64,000 nucleotides of DNA from Lacipirellula limnantheis (GTDB lineage: Bacteria; Planctomycetota; Planctomycetia; Pirellulales; Lacipirellulaceae), in assembly GCF_007746075.1 (NCBI RefSeq), contig NZ_CP036339.1, positions 3,191,786 to 3,255,785 on the forward strand, written 5' to 3'. Positions 26,375-34,573 of the stretch are shown one piece after another. A program made the position numbers and the translations under genes. The notes beneath the pieces are model-generated. The model worked only from the letters and a program-made list of their open reading frames with translations, was not told the DNA's origin and did not search any database. The first letter of the stretch is position 1, and each line of letters begins with the position of its first letter.

Positions 26375-27001
26375 ATGTCGGAATCAACCATCACTGCCAG
26401 CCGCGTCGAAAAGCTCCTGGCCGAGCTCCGGTCGGGTCACGCCGAAGCGCGCAACGAGTTACTTGAGGCCACGTGCAATCGCTTGATGGCGCTCACCCGT
26501 AAGCTCAAGCGATCATTCCCGCAGGTCGGCCGTTGGGAGCAAACCGAGGACGTCTTCCAAAACTCTTCGCTCCGGCTGTACCAGGCGATGGCCGACGTCG
26601 AGATCGTCGACGCCCTCCACTTTTACCGCCTCGCCGCCCTGCAAATTCGCCGCGAGCTGATCGATCTCTCGCGTCGCTATGACGGCCCTCACGGCCTGGG
26701 CCGTCATCACATGACGACGCGCGCCACGGCCAACGATGACCAGTCGCGGCCGCCGTCCTTCGAAGCGGCGGAGGACACCAACGACCCGGCTGCCGTCGCG
26801 CAGTGGGCGGAATTCCACGAGATGATCGAGGCCTTGCCGGAAGAACAGCGCGAAGTAACCGAACTCATCTGGTACCACAGCCTAAGCCAGGACGAGGCGG
26901 CGGCCCTGTTGGAAGTCGACGCGCGCACGGTAAGACGCCGCTGGCGGGCCGCCCGGATGGCGTTGCACGACCGTCTGCACGGAGAGCTTCCCAGCGAATA
27001 G
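26375..27001 (+). CDS. ECF RNA polymerase sigma factor
   Basis: 208 residues, MSESTITASRVEKLLAELRS start. Region 2: RLMALTRKLKRSFPQVGRWE then EDVFQNSSLRLYQAM and FYRLAALQIRRELIDLSRRY, with promoter-melting aromatics. Region 4: LPEEQREVTELIWYHSLSQD then EAAALLEVDARTVRRRWRAA, the helix-turn-helix. The linker is longer than usual and hydrophilic. It is 6 bases upstream of a Ser/Thr kinase gene and thus co-expressed with it; the kinase likely controls it by phosphorylation (known for planctomycete/actinobacterial pairs, inferred here). Confidence 0.9.
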   Translation: MSESTITASRVEKLLAELRSGHAEARNELLEATCNRLMALTRKLKRSFPQVGRWEQTEDVFQNSSLRLYQAMADVEIVDALHFYRLAALQIRRELIDLSRRYDGPHGLGRHHMTTRATANDDQSRPPSFEAAEDTNDPAAVAQWAEFHEMIEALPEEQREVTELIWYHSLSQDEAAALLEVDARTVRRRWRAARMALHDRLHGELPSE

Positions 27002-27007
27002 GTCTCT

Positions 27008-29296
27008 ATGAATAGCGCTTCCGCCAAGACCGCCGCCGACGCATCGCTCGTGGGCAGCCTCCTTGACCGATGGGAAGAGGCTCAAGAAGACGGTCGCAAT
27101 CTGACGCCGGAAGACCTGTGTCGAGATTGCCCCACGCTGTTACCGGAGCTGAAGCGACAGATTGACGTACTGGGCGCGATGGATCGACGGCTAACGCAGC
27201 CCGTCAACGAGAACGAGCTGCTCGACGGGTCGCGTTCCCTGCAACTGCAGTCGTCGTTCGAGCAGATTCGGCTCCACGCCAAGGGCGGCCTGGGAGTCGT
27301 CTTCTCCGCCGAGGATTCGCGGCTGCACCGGCGGGTCGCGCTGAAGTTCATTCGCCAGCGATTGCTCGACGATCCGCCGAGTCGCCAGCAGTTTGCCCTG
27401 GAGGCTGAGATCACCGGCCGCCTTGATCACCCGGGCGTCGTGCCTGTACACGGACTTGGCGAAACCGTTGATGGTCAGTCGTTCTACGTCATGCGATTCG
27501 TTCAGGGCGAATCGATGGACCAAGCGCTTGCACAGCTGCACGTCGACGCGGAAGCCCCGCTCGACGAACATTCGTCCGCTCTACGTCGGTTGCTGGGGAA
27601 TCTCGTGTCGGTTTGCAAGACAATCGCCTATGCCCACAATCGGGGCATTCTCCATCGTGACATTAAGCCGGCCAACGTCATGCTCGGACGTTACGGCGAA
27701 ACCCTGGTCGTCGATTGGGGACTGGCGATTCCTGTAGGCCGAGATCAGCGATTCAAGCTCGAGGAAGAGCAAACGCTCATGGTGAGCGGTTCGTCGCGGG
27801 TTCACTCCTCCAGCAGCCAGGTTGGCACGCCCGCCTACATGAGTCCTGAGCAGGCGTCGGGCAGCGAATCGCTCCAACCAGCGAGCGATATTTACTCGCT
27901 GGGGGCGACGCTCTACAAGTTGCTCACCGGGCGCGTCGCCTTTGATGCGCCGACGATGCCCGAGATGCGGCAGCAAATCATCCGCGGGACGTTTCCCCGC
28001 CCCACGCAGGTGCGCCGCGGCGTCCCCAAGGCGCTGGAAGCCGTCTGCCTCAAGGCGATGGCCCTCGACCCGACGGCCCGTTATGCGACGGCTCTGGAGT
28101 TGGGGGAGGACGTCGAACGCTATCTCAATGACGAGCCGGTGAGCGCACTGCCTGAATCGCCGCAGGCGCGTCTGGCGCGCTGGACGCGGCGGCATCGCGG
28201 GGTCGCCCAAACCGGAGGCGCGCTTTGCGTCGTCCTGACGCTGGCGGGCTTGGGCATCGCAAGCTGGATGGCGAGCGTAGCGCAACGCGAGAGCGCCGCC
28301 AGGGCTGAGGCGGTCTCCGCGCGCATGCGGGCTGAACAATCGCTGCGCGACGTCTCCGCAGCTGAGGCTCGGAGCATTGCCCGCGCCCTGGAGTCTCAGA
28401 TGGACCAGCGGCTTTTGGTCGCCGAAGAAGCCGCCGCCGATCGCGAGTTAGCGTCCGCCCTAAAGGCGGCAATCCAGCAGCCGGCAAACCGCGAACTTTG
28501 GAAACCAGTCAACGCGTACCTAGAGCGGCAGCGGGCCCACTGGGCGAAACGGGCCGGTTTTGAGGCCATCAACTGGTTCGTCAATCTTAATGACGGCCAA
28601 GGCACGCAGATTGCTCGCGCCCCCGAACTCGACCCCGCGACAGGCCAACCTTATCACTCTCTCGGACAACCTTTCCAAACCCGGCAGTATTTTCGGGGCG
28701 GTTCGCCCGACCCTCCTCGCGACGTTGATCGCATCAAACCTATCAGCGGGTCGTTCATCGCGGCGCCCCATCGCAGCACAAACAACGCAATCCCCAAGGC
28801 GACGTTTACTGCGCCTATACGCCATCCCGACGACCCAGAGGCCGAGATCTTGGGCGTCTTGGGACTAGCCGTTGAAGTGTATGACCTGACGAATCTCGAT
28901 CGCTACTTGGCGGCGGAGCCCGATGATCGCTCCCGGCTCGATCAGATGCTAACGGTCGTCTATGCCAAGCCGGACTATTTCGATGAGCAAAAGCTCACCT
29001 CGGGCGGTCTCGTGATGCAGCATGTCGCCTTCAGGCCGGAGGCCGCCGGAGGAGCCGGCCTTCCCTTCCGCCCGCTCTACGTCGACCAGCGCGTCCGCCA
29101 GGCCCTGCTTGAAACGGGCGACCGCACAACGATCATCGAAGACTATCGCGATCCGCTGGCGGCCATCGACCGGCGATTTGCAGGAAGCTGGTCCGCCGCG
29201 GCTGTCCCCATCGAGCTGCCCCAGTTCGAGGGACGCGACCTCTCGGTCGCCGATCCCGGCTGGTTCATTGTCGTTCAGCGCCGCTCGTCTCCGTAG
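27008..29296 (+). CDS. membrane Ser/Thr protein kinase with Cache-like sensor domain
   Basis: 762 residues. Kinase domain about 85-375: KGGLGVVFSAED, RVALKFIRQ, ILHRDIKPANVMLG, VVDWGLAIP (DWG in place of DFG, frequent in planctomycete kinases), GTPAYMSPEQASG. A membrane span lies near 398-421 (ALCVVLTLAGLGIASWMASV), then a coiled segment. From about 505 there is an extracytoplasmic domain (AKRAGFEAINWFVNLNDGQG, RQYFRGGS, FTAPIRHP, LGVLGLAVEVYDL) resembling Cache-type ligand sensors. So ligand sensing outside is linked to a kinase inside, which acts with the ECF sigma factor encoded immediately upstream. The Cache assignment is by pattern. Confidence 0.9.
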   Translation: MNSASAKTAADASLVGSLLDRWEEAQEDGRNLTPEDLCRDCPTLLPELKRQIDVLGAMDRRLTQPVNENELLDGSRSLQLQSSFEQIRLHAKGGLGVVFSAEDSRLHRRVALKFIRQRLLDDPPSRQQFALEAEITGRLDHPGVVPVHGLGETVDGQSFYVMRFVQGESMDQALAQLHVDAEAPLDEHSSALRRLLGNLVSVCKTIAYAHNRGILHRDIKPANVMLGRYGETLVVDWGLAIPVGRDQRFKLEEEQTLMVSGSSRVHSSSSQVGTPAYMSPEQASGSESLQPASDIYSLGATLYKLLTGRVAFDAPTMPEMRQQIIRGTFPRPTQVRRGVPKALEAVCLKAMALDPTARYATALELGEDVERYLNDEPVSALPESPQARLARWTRRHRGVAQTGGALCVVLTLAGLGIASWMASVAQRESAARAEAVSARMRAEQSLRDVSAAEARSIARALESQMDQRLLVAEEAAADRELASALKAAIQQPANRELWKPVNAYLERQRAHWAKRAGFEAINWFVNLNDGQGTQIARAPELDPATGQPYHSLGQPFQTRQYFRGGSPDPPRDVDRIKPISGSFIAAPHRSTNNAIPKATFTAPIRHPDDPEAEILGVLGLAVEVYDLTNLDRYLAAEPDDRSRLDQMLTVVYAKPDYFDEQKLTSGGLVMQHVAFRPEAAGGAGLPFRPLYVDQRVRQALLETGDRTTIIEDYRDPLAAIDRRFAGSWSAAAVPIELPQFEGRDLSVADPGWFIVVQRRSSP

Positions 29297-29332
29297 CGTG
29301 AGCGGCGAATTGAGGTCCCGGCGACGCCATCC

Positions 29333-30232
29333 ATGAATCCTCGGTTCAGCTCATCGAAGGTTGCAACGGCTTCGCCGGGCGTGACGAGCTCTCAATCGGT
29401 TGATGAGATCAAGTTTCTCCCCGCGACCGATTATCGTCCTTTGCCGGCGCTGCTCTGCGGGGTGCTCGTTCTGGTCGTGCTGGGATTGATCATTCGCATA
29501 CAGATGGTCATTCTACTCGGCGGCGCGGCGGCGGCGCTTGCGGGAATTGGCGCGGTCTACGTCGTCAAGAGCCGTCGCGCGACCGCACGCGGGGCACAGG
29601 CTAGAGCAGCGGCGGCCGCGCGCTTTGGCATGGACTTCGTCCGCAAGGAAGACGAGGAACGGCTGCCCTGGCTCCGCACGACCTGGGTGATGAGCGAGTG
29701 CGATCGAATCCGTATCTGGAATTTGATGCGGGGCGGCTTCGATGGCGTTCCGATTGCAATTGCCGACGTCGTGGGGCACGGACGTGACGAGTCGGACCGG
29801 GATTTTGCAGGAACCGCTGTAATGATGCCGGCGCTTGGCGACGGGCCCGACTTCATCATGCGGCCCGTCGATTGGGGCACCGGCGTGCGAAGGCGCTTTT
29901 CGCGGCGGCAAGTCGTCCTCGACGACACTCCGCAGGGCGCCGAGTTTTCGCGGCAGTATGAGTTGTGGGTCAACGACGCGGACTCGCTGCCGTTTGTACC
30001 TTCAGACGAGGGGACCGCGTTCTTGGCAACCCGTCCGGGCTGGCTCGTCGAGCGTAACGACGGACAGCTCCTGATTGCCAAACTCCCCCCGCGCCCACCC
30101 CTCGTCCCGCCGGGCGCGAAATCGTTTCGCCTCAGCGGCGGCGATTACCGGCCGGATTCGCCGTTTGTAACCGACGAGAGTCTGCCGGCGCTGATCAAGC
30201 ACGCTGTCGCCATTCGTGCTCTCATGCGTTAG
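29333..30232 (+). CDS. membrane protein with cytoplasmic domain shared with the 17995-19212 product
   Basis: 299 residues. Two adjacent membrane spans near 40-80 (LPALLCGVLVLVVLGLIIRI and MVILLGGAAAALAGIGAVYV) are followed by a soluble domain. That domain contains AARFGMDFVRKED and IWNLMRGGFDGVPIAIADVV, matching a pattern in the membrane protein at 17995-19212 (RG-x-[FY]-x-G-V-x-I-A-I-x-D), and ends in a Pro-rich, then LPALIKHAVAIRALMR, helix. Function unknown. It follows the kinase gene by 36 bases and may be part of that operon. Confidence 0.75.
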   Translation: MNPRFSSSKVATASPGVTSSQSVDEIKFLPATDYRPLPALLCGVLVLVVLGLIIRIQMVILLGGAAAALAGIGAVYVVKSRRATARGAQARAAAAARFGMDFVRKEDEERLPWLRTTWVMSECDRIRIWNLMRGGFDGVPIAIADVVGHGRDESDRDFAGTAVMMPALGDGPDFIMRPVDWGTGVRRRFSRRQVVLDDTPQGAEFSRQYELWVNDADSLPFVPSDEGTAFLATRPGWLVERNDGQLLIAKLPPRPPLVPPGAKSFRLSGGDYRPDSPFVTDESLPALIKHAVAIRALMR

Positions 30233-30244
30233 GACAGTAGTCGA

Positions 30245-30457
30245 TCAGGCGGCACGGGCGTGACGGTCCAGGAGTTCTTGCCTCGTCGGTACGAACCCCT
30301 GACCGGCCAGGACGTCGTACTGACTGACCAACCAGTCAACTGTGAGGCCGTCGCAACCCGGCAGAGCCGTCGGCGTCGCCGCCGCGAGGGCGCGGAGGAG
30401 CAGGGCGTGCATCTGGTCGTTGCACGTGTGACGAGTTGGGGCAGCAAGGGCGACCAT
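30245..30457 (-). CDS. small hypothetical protein
   Basis: 70 residues, ATG 30457 with AAGGAGA seven bases upstream. It starts MVALAAPTRHTCNDQMHALL, contains PGCDGLTVDWLVSQYDVLAG, and ends basic. The stop is 12 bases from the convergent gene ending at 30232. There is no signal peptide. The good ribosome site supports it; no family recognised. Confidence 0.5.
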   Translation of the reverse strand: MVALAAPTRHTCNDQMHALLLRALAAATPTALPGCDGLTVDWLVSQYDVLAGQGFVPTRQELLDRHARAA

Positions 30458-31005
30458 GGCTTTCTCCTTCAAGGCTCTTAGGTTTTGACAAACGCGTACG
30501 CGGGATTTCGAGGTTCGTCGCGTCTACCTTCCTGAGCGAGCATCGCGTCGCCTAGCGGACAGCTCAAACGCGACTTGATCTAAGACGAACCGCCTTCGTG
30601 CGACGCCCTCTCGTCGACGTCACGCGGCCGAGGGCTTCTCACCGTAGCGCAGGAACCAGCAGTCGTCGCCCGAGGAAATATGGCTTCGAGAGACGTTCGA
30701 CTGCCCAGGACGCCAAAGCGATGCTTGTGAGTTAATCGTTCGTGTCAGTCGTGCGTCAGCAGAACTCATTAGGCGCTTTTGTGGGCATCTCGGCGGATAA
30801 GTGTAAGCAAATGAAACGCTCGACGCCCAACTCGGAGTTGTTGCACCACGTTTCCGTCTGTCTGCTGGTCGCCACGGCATCCGCTTGGGAACGCGGGCGG
30901 CTAAGAATTTTTTCCAATTTCCTGACCCACCTGACGTCTGGAATTCGCATAGGAAGGTAGGCGGACGGCAATCAAGCCAGCCGAGTTTCCTGAAAGGACC
31001 TGAGC
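30458..31005. other. region upstream of peptide copy B3
   Basis: About 550 bases. The first 450 show no supported gene. The last 100 (from TTTTTTCCAATTTCC at about 30,907) are the conserved upstream module of B/C peptides, including a run GGAAGGTAGGCGGACGGCAA. Confidence 0.45.
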
Positions 31006-31125
31006 ATGTTCCGTAAACTCGCCCTTATCCTGATCGTTGTCGCCGTCCTCGGCGCCGTCGGAGCGGTCGTTCCCGGCCTCACCGCCGGCACTGCTATGGC
31101 ATGCAACGATCCGAGCTGCGGCTAA
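31006..31125 (+). CDS. C-x-D-P-S-C mini-peptide precursor, copy B3
   Basis: 39 codons, AAAGGA before ATG 31006. Product: MFRKLALILIVVAVLGAVGA, VVPGLTAGTAMA, CNDPSCG. It differs from copy B1 at only a few residues, although B1 is on the other strand 9.4 kb away. Signal peptidase I cleavage after AMA would release CNDPSCG. The gene has its own conserved upstream segment. It is followed at 220 bases by another family member. Confidence 0.75.
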   Translation: MFRKLALILIVVAVLGAVGAVVPGLTAGTAMACNDPSCG

Positions 31126-31225
31126 GGTTTTTTCCAATTTCCTGTCCTACCTGGCGCCTGGCGTCCGCATAGGTAGCTAGGCGGACAGAGGAACCAAAAC
31201 CCTAGCTTTCCGAAAGGAACTAACT

Positions 31226-31381
31226 ATGTTTCGCAAAATCATCGTGAACCTTGCCGTGTTCGCAGTCCTGTCTGTTCCGGGCCTCACCGCCGGCAACTCC
31301 CTGGCCTGCGACGTCAGCGACCCAGGTTGCTCTCCGACAATTGAAGTCCCAGGCTTCTGCGACAATCCGAGTTGCATTTAA
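31226..31381 (+). CDS. two-motif cysteine mini-peptide precursor, type C
   Basis: 51 codons, GAAAGGAA upstream of ATG 31226. The leader MFRKIIVNLAVFAVLSVPGL, TAGNSLA is related to the B leaders but shorter. The tail is CDVSDPGC, a 9-residue linker (SPTIEVPGF), and CDNPSCI: two cysteine pairs. The first motif has two extra residues (C-x-x-x-D-P-G-C). Cleavage after SLA would release a 24-residue four-Cys peptide. Independent appearance of the double motif here and at 22186 argues that the motif is functional. Confidence 0.72.
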   Translation: MFRKIIVNLAVFAVLSVPGLTAGNSLACDVSDPGCSPTIEVPGFCDNPSCI

Positions 31382-32339
31382 CGGCAGAACAGACGTTCTG
31401 TAGGGAGCCGAAGGTTAGCGTGCCTGTGGCGACTGGTTACAACTGCGTCGTCGTCTTGGTAGCTCGCGGGCAACTGTTCCACTGGAAAACTTGTCACACG
31501 TTAGTTGTCCAGTTTGTCGTGTCTCTGGTGGTTCAGTAACTTCTGCATCAAACGACTTGAACTGAATGTCATCGCCTAGTGGCCGATCTGCTGATGGCTC
31601 TGCTGGTTCCATCTCGTAAACATGAGTCTTACCGGTAACTGCAAAGCCTAATCTTTTGCCGAGCATGGCGGTCATATGGTCACCGCCGCTAGAACATTGC
31701 GAGCAGAATTATCACGTGAAAAGATTGTCAGTCACTTCTGGACCTTTTAGAGGCAACGAATGACGCAATGACGGCCCGCAGGTTATCTCAGATGCAAACC
31801 GAGACGCCCACCGTGGCGGCTCGCTTGGCCAGCGACGAGTCATCTGAAAGCACCGTCTTGCCTCCCCATCGCGTCGCCATCGACCGCCCAAAGCGTTCCG
31901 TTTTGGGCGAACGGTGTGACCGTGGGCGCCAATGAATGACGTCCTCACTTTATGTTGGGTGGCTGGGAACGCCACTGGGGCTTGCGACACTGCAAACTAC
32001 AAACCATACCGGCAAGTAATCGGCATACAGAAATGATTGACCATTTTGCATATGGACGGTGGCGGAGACGCCGGCACAATAATCGCGGGCAGCGGAGGTG
32101 AATGCAGCTTACGAAGAGTCTTTCAGCTGCTACGCACCTTTAAACGGACGAACAGATCAGCGCGATCGAGATAAACGGCTATTCACCGGAATCCAATGGT
32201 TGTCACGTGATCCACAGCGCCGGAAGTGGTTGCGGATGGTCCATCATGGCAATCCCGGCTAATTCCCTCCACTAGATGAGTTAGTCGGTTTTACCGAATC
32301 GATGGCAATGCACTGCCCTCTCCAGGGGGTTCGTGAAGA
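31382..32339. other. long gene-poor stretch
   Basis: About 960 bases, visibly lower in GC than the flanking genes. A minus-strand frame of 86 codons (31415-31675) and a plus-strand frame of about 55 codons near 31,769 lack supporting features. The right end must contain the promoter of the four-gene operon starting at 32340. No transposase remnant was recognised. Confidence 0.4.
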
Positions 32340-34544
32340 ATGAGCCTACTGAACTCTAGCCTCCGGCTGCTTCTGACGCTCTCGCTGGCTTCCATGGGAA
32401 CCGCTGTTCCTTGGCTACCCATCGGTCACGCCGAAGATGCTCTTCCAATTGATCGAGGCGATGGCCGATCGCGTCAGACGCTCGTTGCATTGTTTGACAG
32501 GTTGCCTTCAGCTCTTAGCGACGGACCCGCCGGCGTCAACGTCGACGGCGATCGCATGCTCCAGATTATTGCTGCTGAGGGAATTCCTCTGGAGATATCA
32601 ACGGACGAACGGGCAGGTGTGCGCCATTTTCTCGAGGGCGCGACTCTTCAAGAATTGAGCGTCCGCCGGCGTAATCGCCAATGGCGTGCGCTTAAAGTGC
32701 TTGCCGTACAGATGACAGATCCTGGGGATGCCGATGTCGCCGTCAGCGTCGAATGCGGTACAGGAGATCTAACGGAGCGTCTGGTCTTTCTGGTGACGAG
32801 GGACGGGCAGGACCAGTGGCGCATCGCAGACTGGCGTCCCGCTAATTCGGCCGTCGGCGTGGTAGTGCAGAAAGGCGTCCTCCTGTCCGCCGTGCAGGGG
32901 CATTTCGCGCCGCTGGATGATTTCTCTCGATTGCAAGACGCGCATGCTGCGGTGGCGCTGGGCAATGATGCTGAAGCAGCGCAGTTGCTCCGTTCACCGC
33001 TTGCAGCTGATGCACCGCCGTCTATTAGGGCCGCCCGGTGGCTGTTAATGGCAGACGTGTTTTCTCGACGCGACAAGTTTGATCTCGCGGAGAACTGCTT
33101 GGCAGAGGTTGTCAAGTTGCGAGCTGATCTGCCAATCGCCTGGAGGATGAAGGCGACGATTGCGCTTAACGCCGGGGCGTTTGCGGAGGCGGAGCAATTT
33201 GCCCGTCAAGCATTGGAATTGAGCGGGGACGAACCTGAAGCAATGTGCGTTCTCGGCGCGGCGCTGCGCTCTCAAGGAGAGACCGACGAAGCAGTAGCAG
33301 TCCTTCGGCGGGCGCTGGAAGCAGAGCCATCTCACTTGATGGCGCTGCTGGAGCTTGCCCACACGCTTCCGAAGACGCGTGTCGATGAACTGAAGCCGTT
33401 TTTCGAGAAATTGCCAGACCGAAATCAAGCCTTGCCAGAGTTAGCACGTGCTTTAATCGCAGCGGGCGACGGCGACGCCGTCGCGACCTTGGTAGCGGCT
33501 GTAGACCATTCTGAGCAAGGTGATCCCCGGCTGCAGTTCTTGCTTGGTGAAGCCAAGTTCAACGGAAAAGATTACGCGGCGGCCGCGCAGTGTTATGCAA
33601 GGGCGGTAGCGGGCGGACTGGAAGAAGATGATGAATTGTTGCTTCGCCGTTACGCTGCGGCGATGGTTCGGAGCGGCCAAGCGACAGCGGCGCTGTCGCT
33701 ACTAAGAGGACGCACCTCGCCGGACGACGGATTAATGTTACTCGTTGATGAGCTTTTGGATCAGCGTGATGCGCAAGCATTAGACCAATTACTAGCGTCT
33801 GCAAACCTTTGCACGCCGGCAATGATCGATGTTGTTCGGGGAGAGTCGGCGCTTCGAAGCGAAGACTGGAGTGGCGCCGCCTCTCACTTCAAGCATGCGA
33901 TCGAAAAGTTCGGTAAGGACGATCATCGCATCGAAGCGGCGCAAAAGAGTCTTGTATTCGCCCTCAGTCGCCAAGCCACGCCGAAAGCCGCCTACGACAA
34001 GTCACCTGATAAGGAGGCCGCGTTCGACCAACTTGCGACCTCGCTATCCGTCGCCAAAGACGAACATGCGCTCGCGCAGTTGGTCTCCGCACACAAGGAA
34101 GCGTACCCTGATAGCCCCAATCTGCCTTATTGGAATTGCGAATTGCTGTGGTTGGCGAAGGATTACCGCTCCTGCAGCCAGTTGTTGCTTAAGCATCGCG
34201 ATTTGATTCTGGAAGACCCCGCCAAGGAACTGCGGTACGAAGATCGCCTCATCCGCAGCCTAACTCGCATTGGCGAGTTCACTAAGGCGATGCAGTATGC
34301 GGGGGCGTCCAGCGATCGCGATGGCGACCCTTGGTTCGAAATGGTTGTACAAGCCGCGAGCGGCAATGTCAGCGAAACAGAACGTCTGATCGACGAGGTT
34401 CTACGCCTAGGCTATTTGCCGGCGGACGTGTACTCCGACATTGATGTTGCCACGGCGATTAATCTACCGGAGTTCGCCGAACTAAAAGCCCGTTTGCCGA
34501 ATCCCAGCGACGCAGAAGTCATTCAGGCGTCAAGCAAGCAATAG
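32340..34544 (+). CDS. secreted TPR protein, first gene of caspase operon
   Basis: 734 residues with an N-terminal signal peptide (MSLLNSSLRLLLTLSLASMG, then PIGHAE). The N-terminal 190 residues form an unrecognised domain (VKVLAVQMTDPGD, VECGTGDLTERLVFLVTRDG). From about 200 to the end there are many tetratricopeptide-like helices, e.g. ARWLLMADVFSRRDKFDLAE, AWRMKATIALNAGAFAEAEQ, AMCVLGAALRSQGETDEAVA. It probably acts as a protein-interaction scaffold outside the cytoplasmic membrane. The next gene starts 29 bases downstream. Confidence 0.85.
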   Translation: MSLLNSSLRLLLTLSLASMGTAVPWLPIGHAEDALPIDRGDGRSRQTLVALFDRLPSALSDGPAGVNVDGDRMLQIIAAEGIPLEISTDERAGVRHFLEGATLQELSVRRRNRQWRALKVLAVQMTDPGDADVAVSVECGTGDLTERLVFLVTRDGQDQWRIADWRPANSAVGVVVQKGVLLSAVQGHFAPLDDFSRLQDAHAAVALGNDAEAAQLLRSPLAADAPPSIRAARWLLMADVFSRRDKFDLAENCLAEVVKLRADLPIAWRMKATIALNAGAFAEAEQFARQALELSGDEPEAMCVLGAALRSQGETDEAVAVLRRALEAEPSHLMALLELAHTLPKTRVDELKPFFEKLPDRNQALPELARALIAAGDGDAVATLVAAVDHSEQGDPRLQFLLGEAKFNGKDYAAAAQCYARAVAGGLEEDDELLLRRYAAAMVRSGQATAALSLLRGRTSPDDGLMLLVDELLDQRDAQALDQLLASANLCTPAMIDVVRGESALRSEDWSGAASHFKHAIEKFGKDDHRIEAAQKSLVFALSRQATPKAAYDKSPDKEAAFDQLATSLSVAKDEHALAQLVSAHKEAYPDSPNLPYWNCELLWLAKDYRSCSQLLLKHRDLILEDPAKELRYEDRLIRSLTRIGEFTKAMQYAGASSDRDGDPWFEMVVQAASGNVSETERLIDEVLRLGYLPADVYSDIDVATAINLPEFAELKARLPNPSDAEVIQASSKQ

Positions 34545-34573
34545 CGAGTTGGCTGCCTACGCAGGAGGTCAGA

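Noticed and set aside
16981..31381. Reading the mini-peptides as lipoproteins with Cys +1
   Set aside because: The -3 positions are Ala, Ser or Val rather than the usual Leu, while -3/-1 fit signal peptidase I in every copy. Kept as a less likely alternative.
31415..31675. 86-codon minus-strand frame in the gene-poor stretch
   Set aside because: No good ribosome site, domain or signal; length is within chance.
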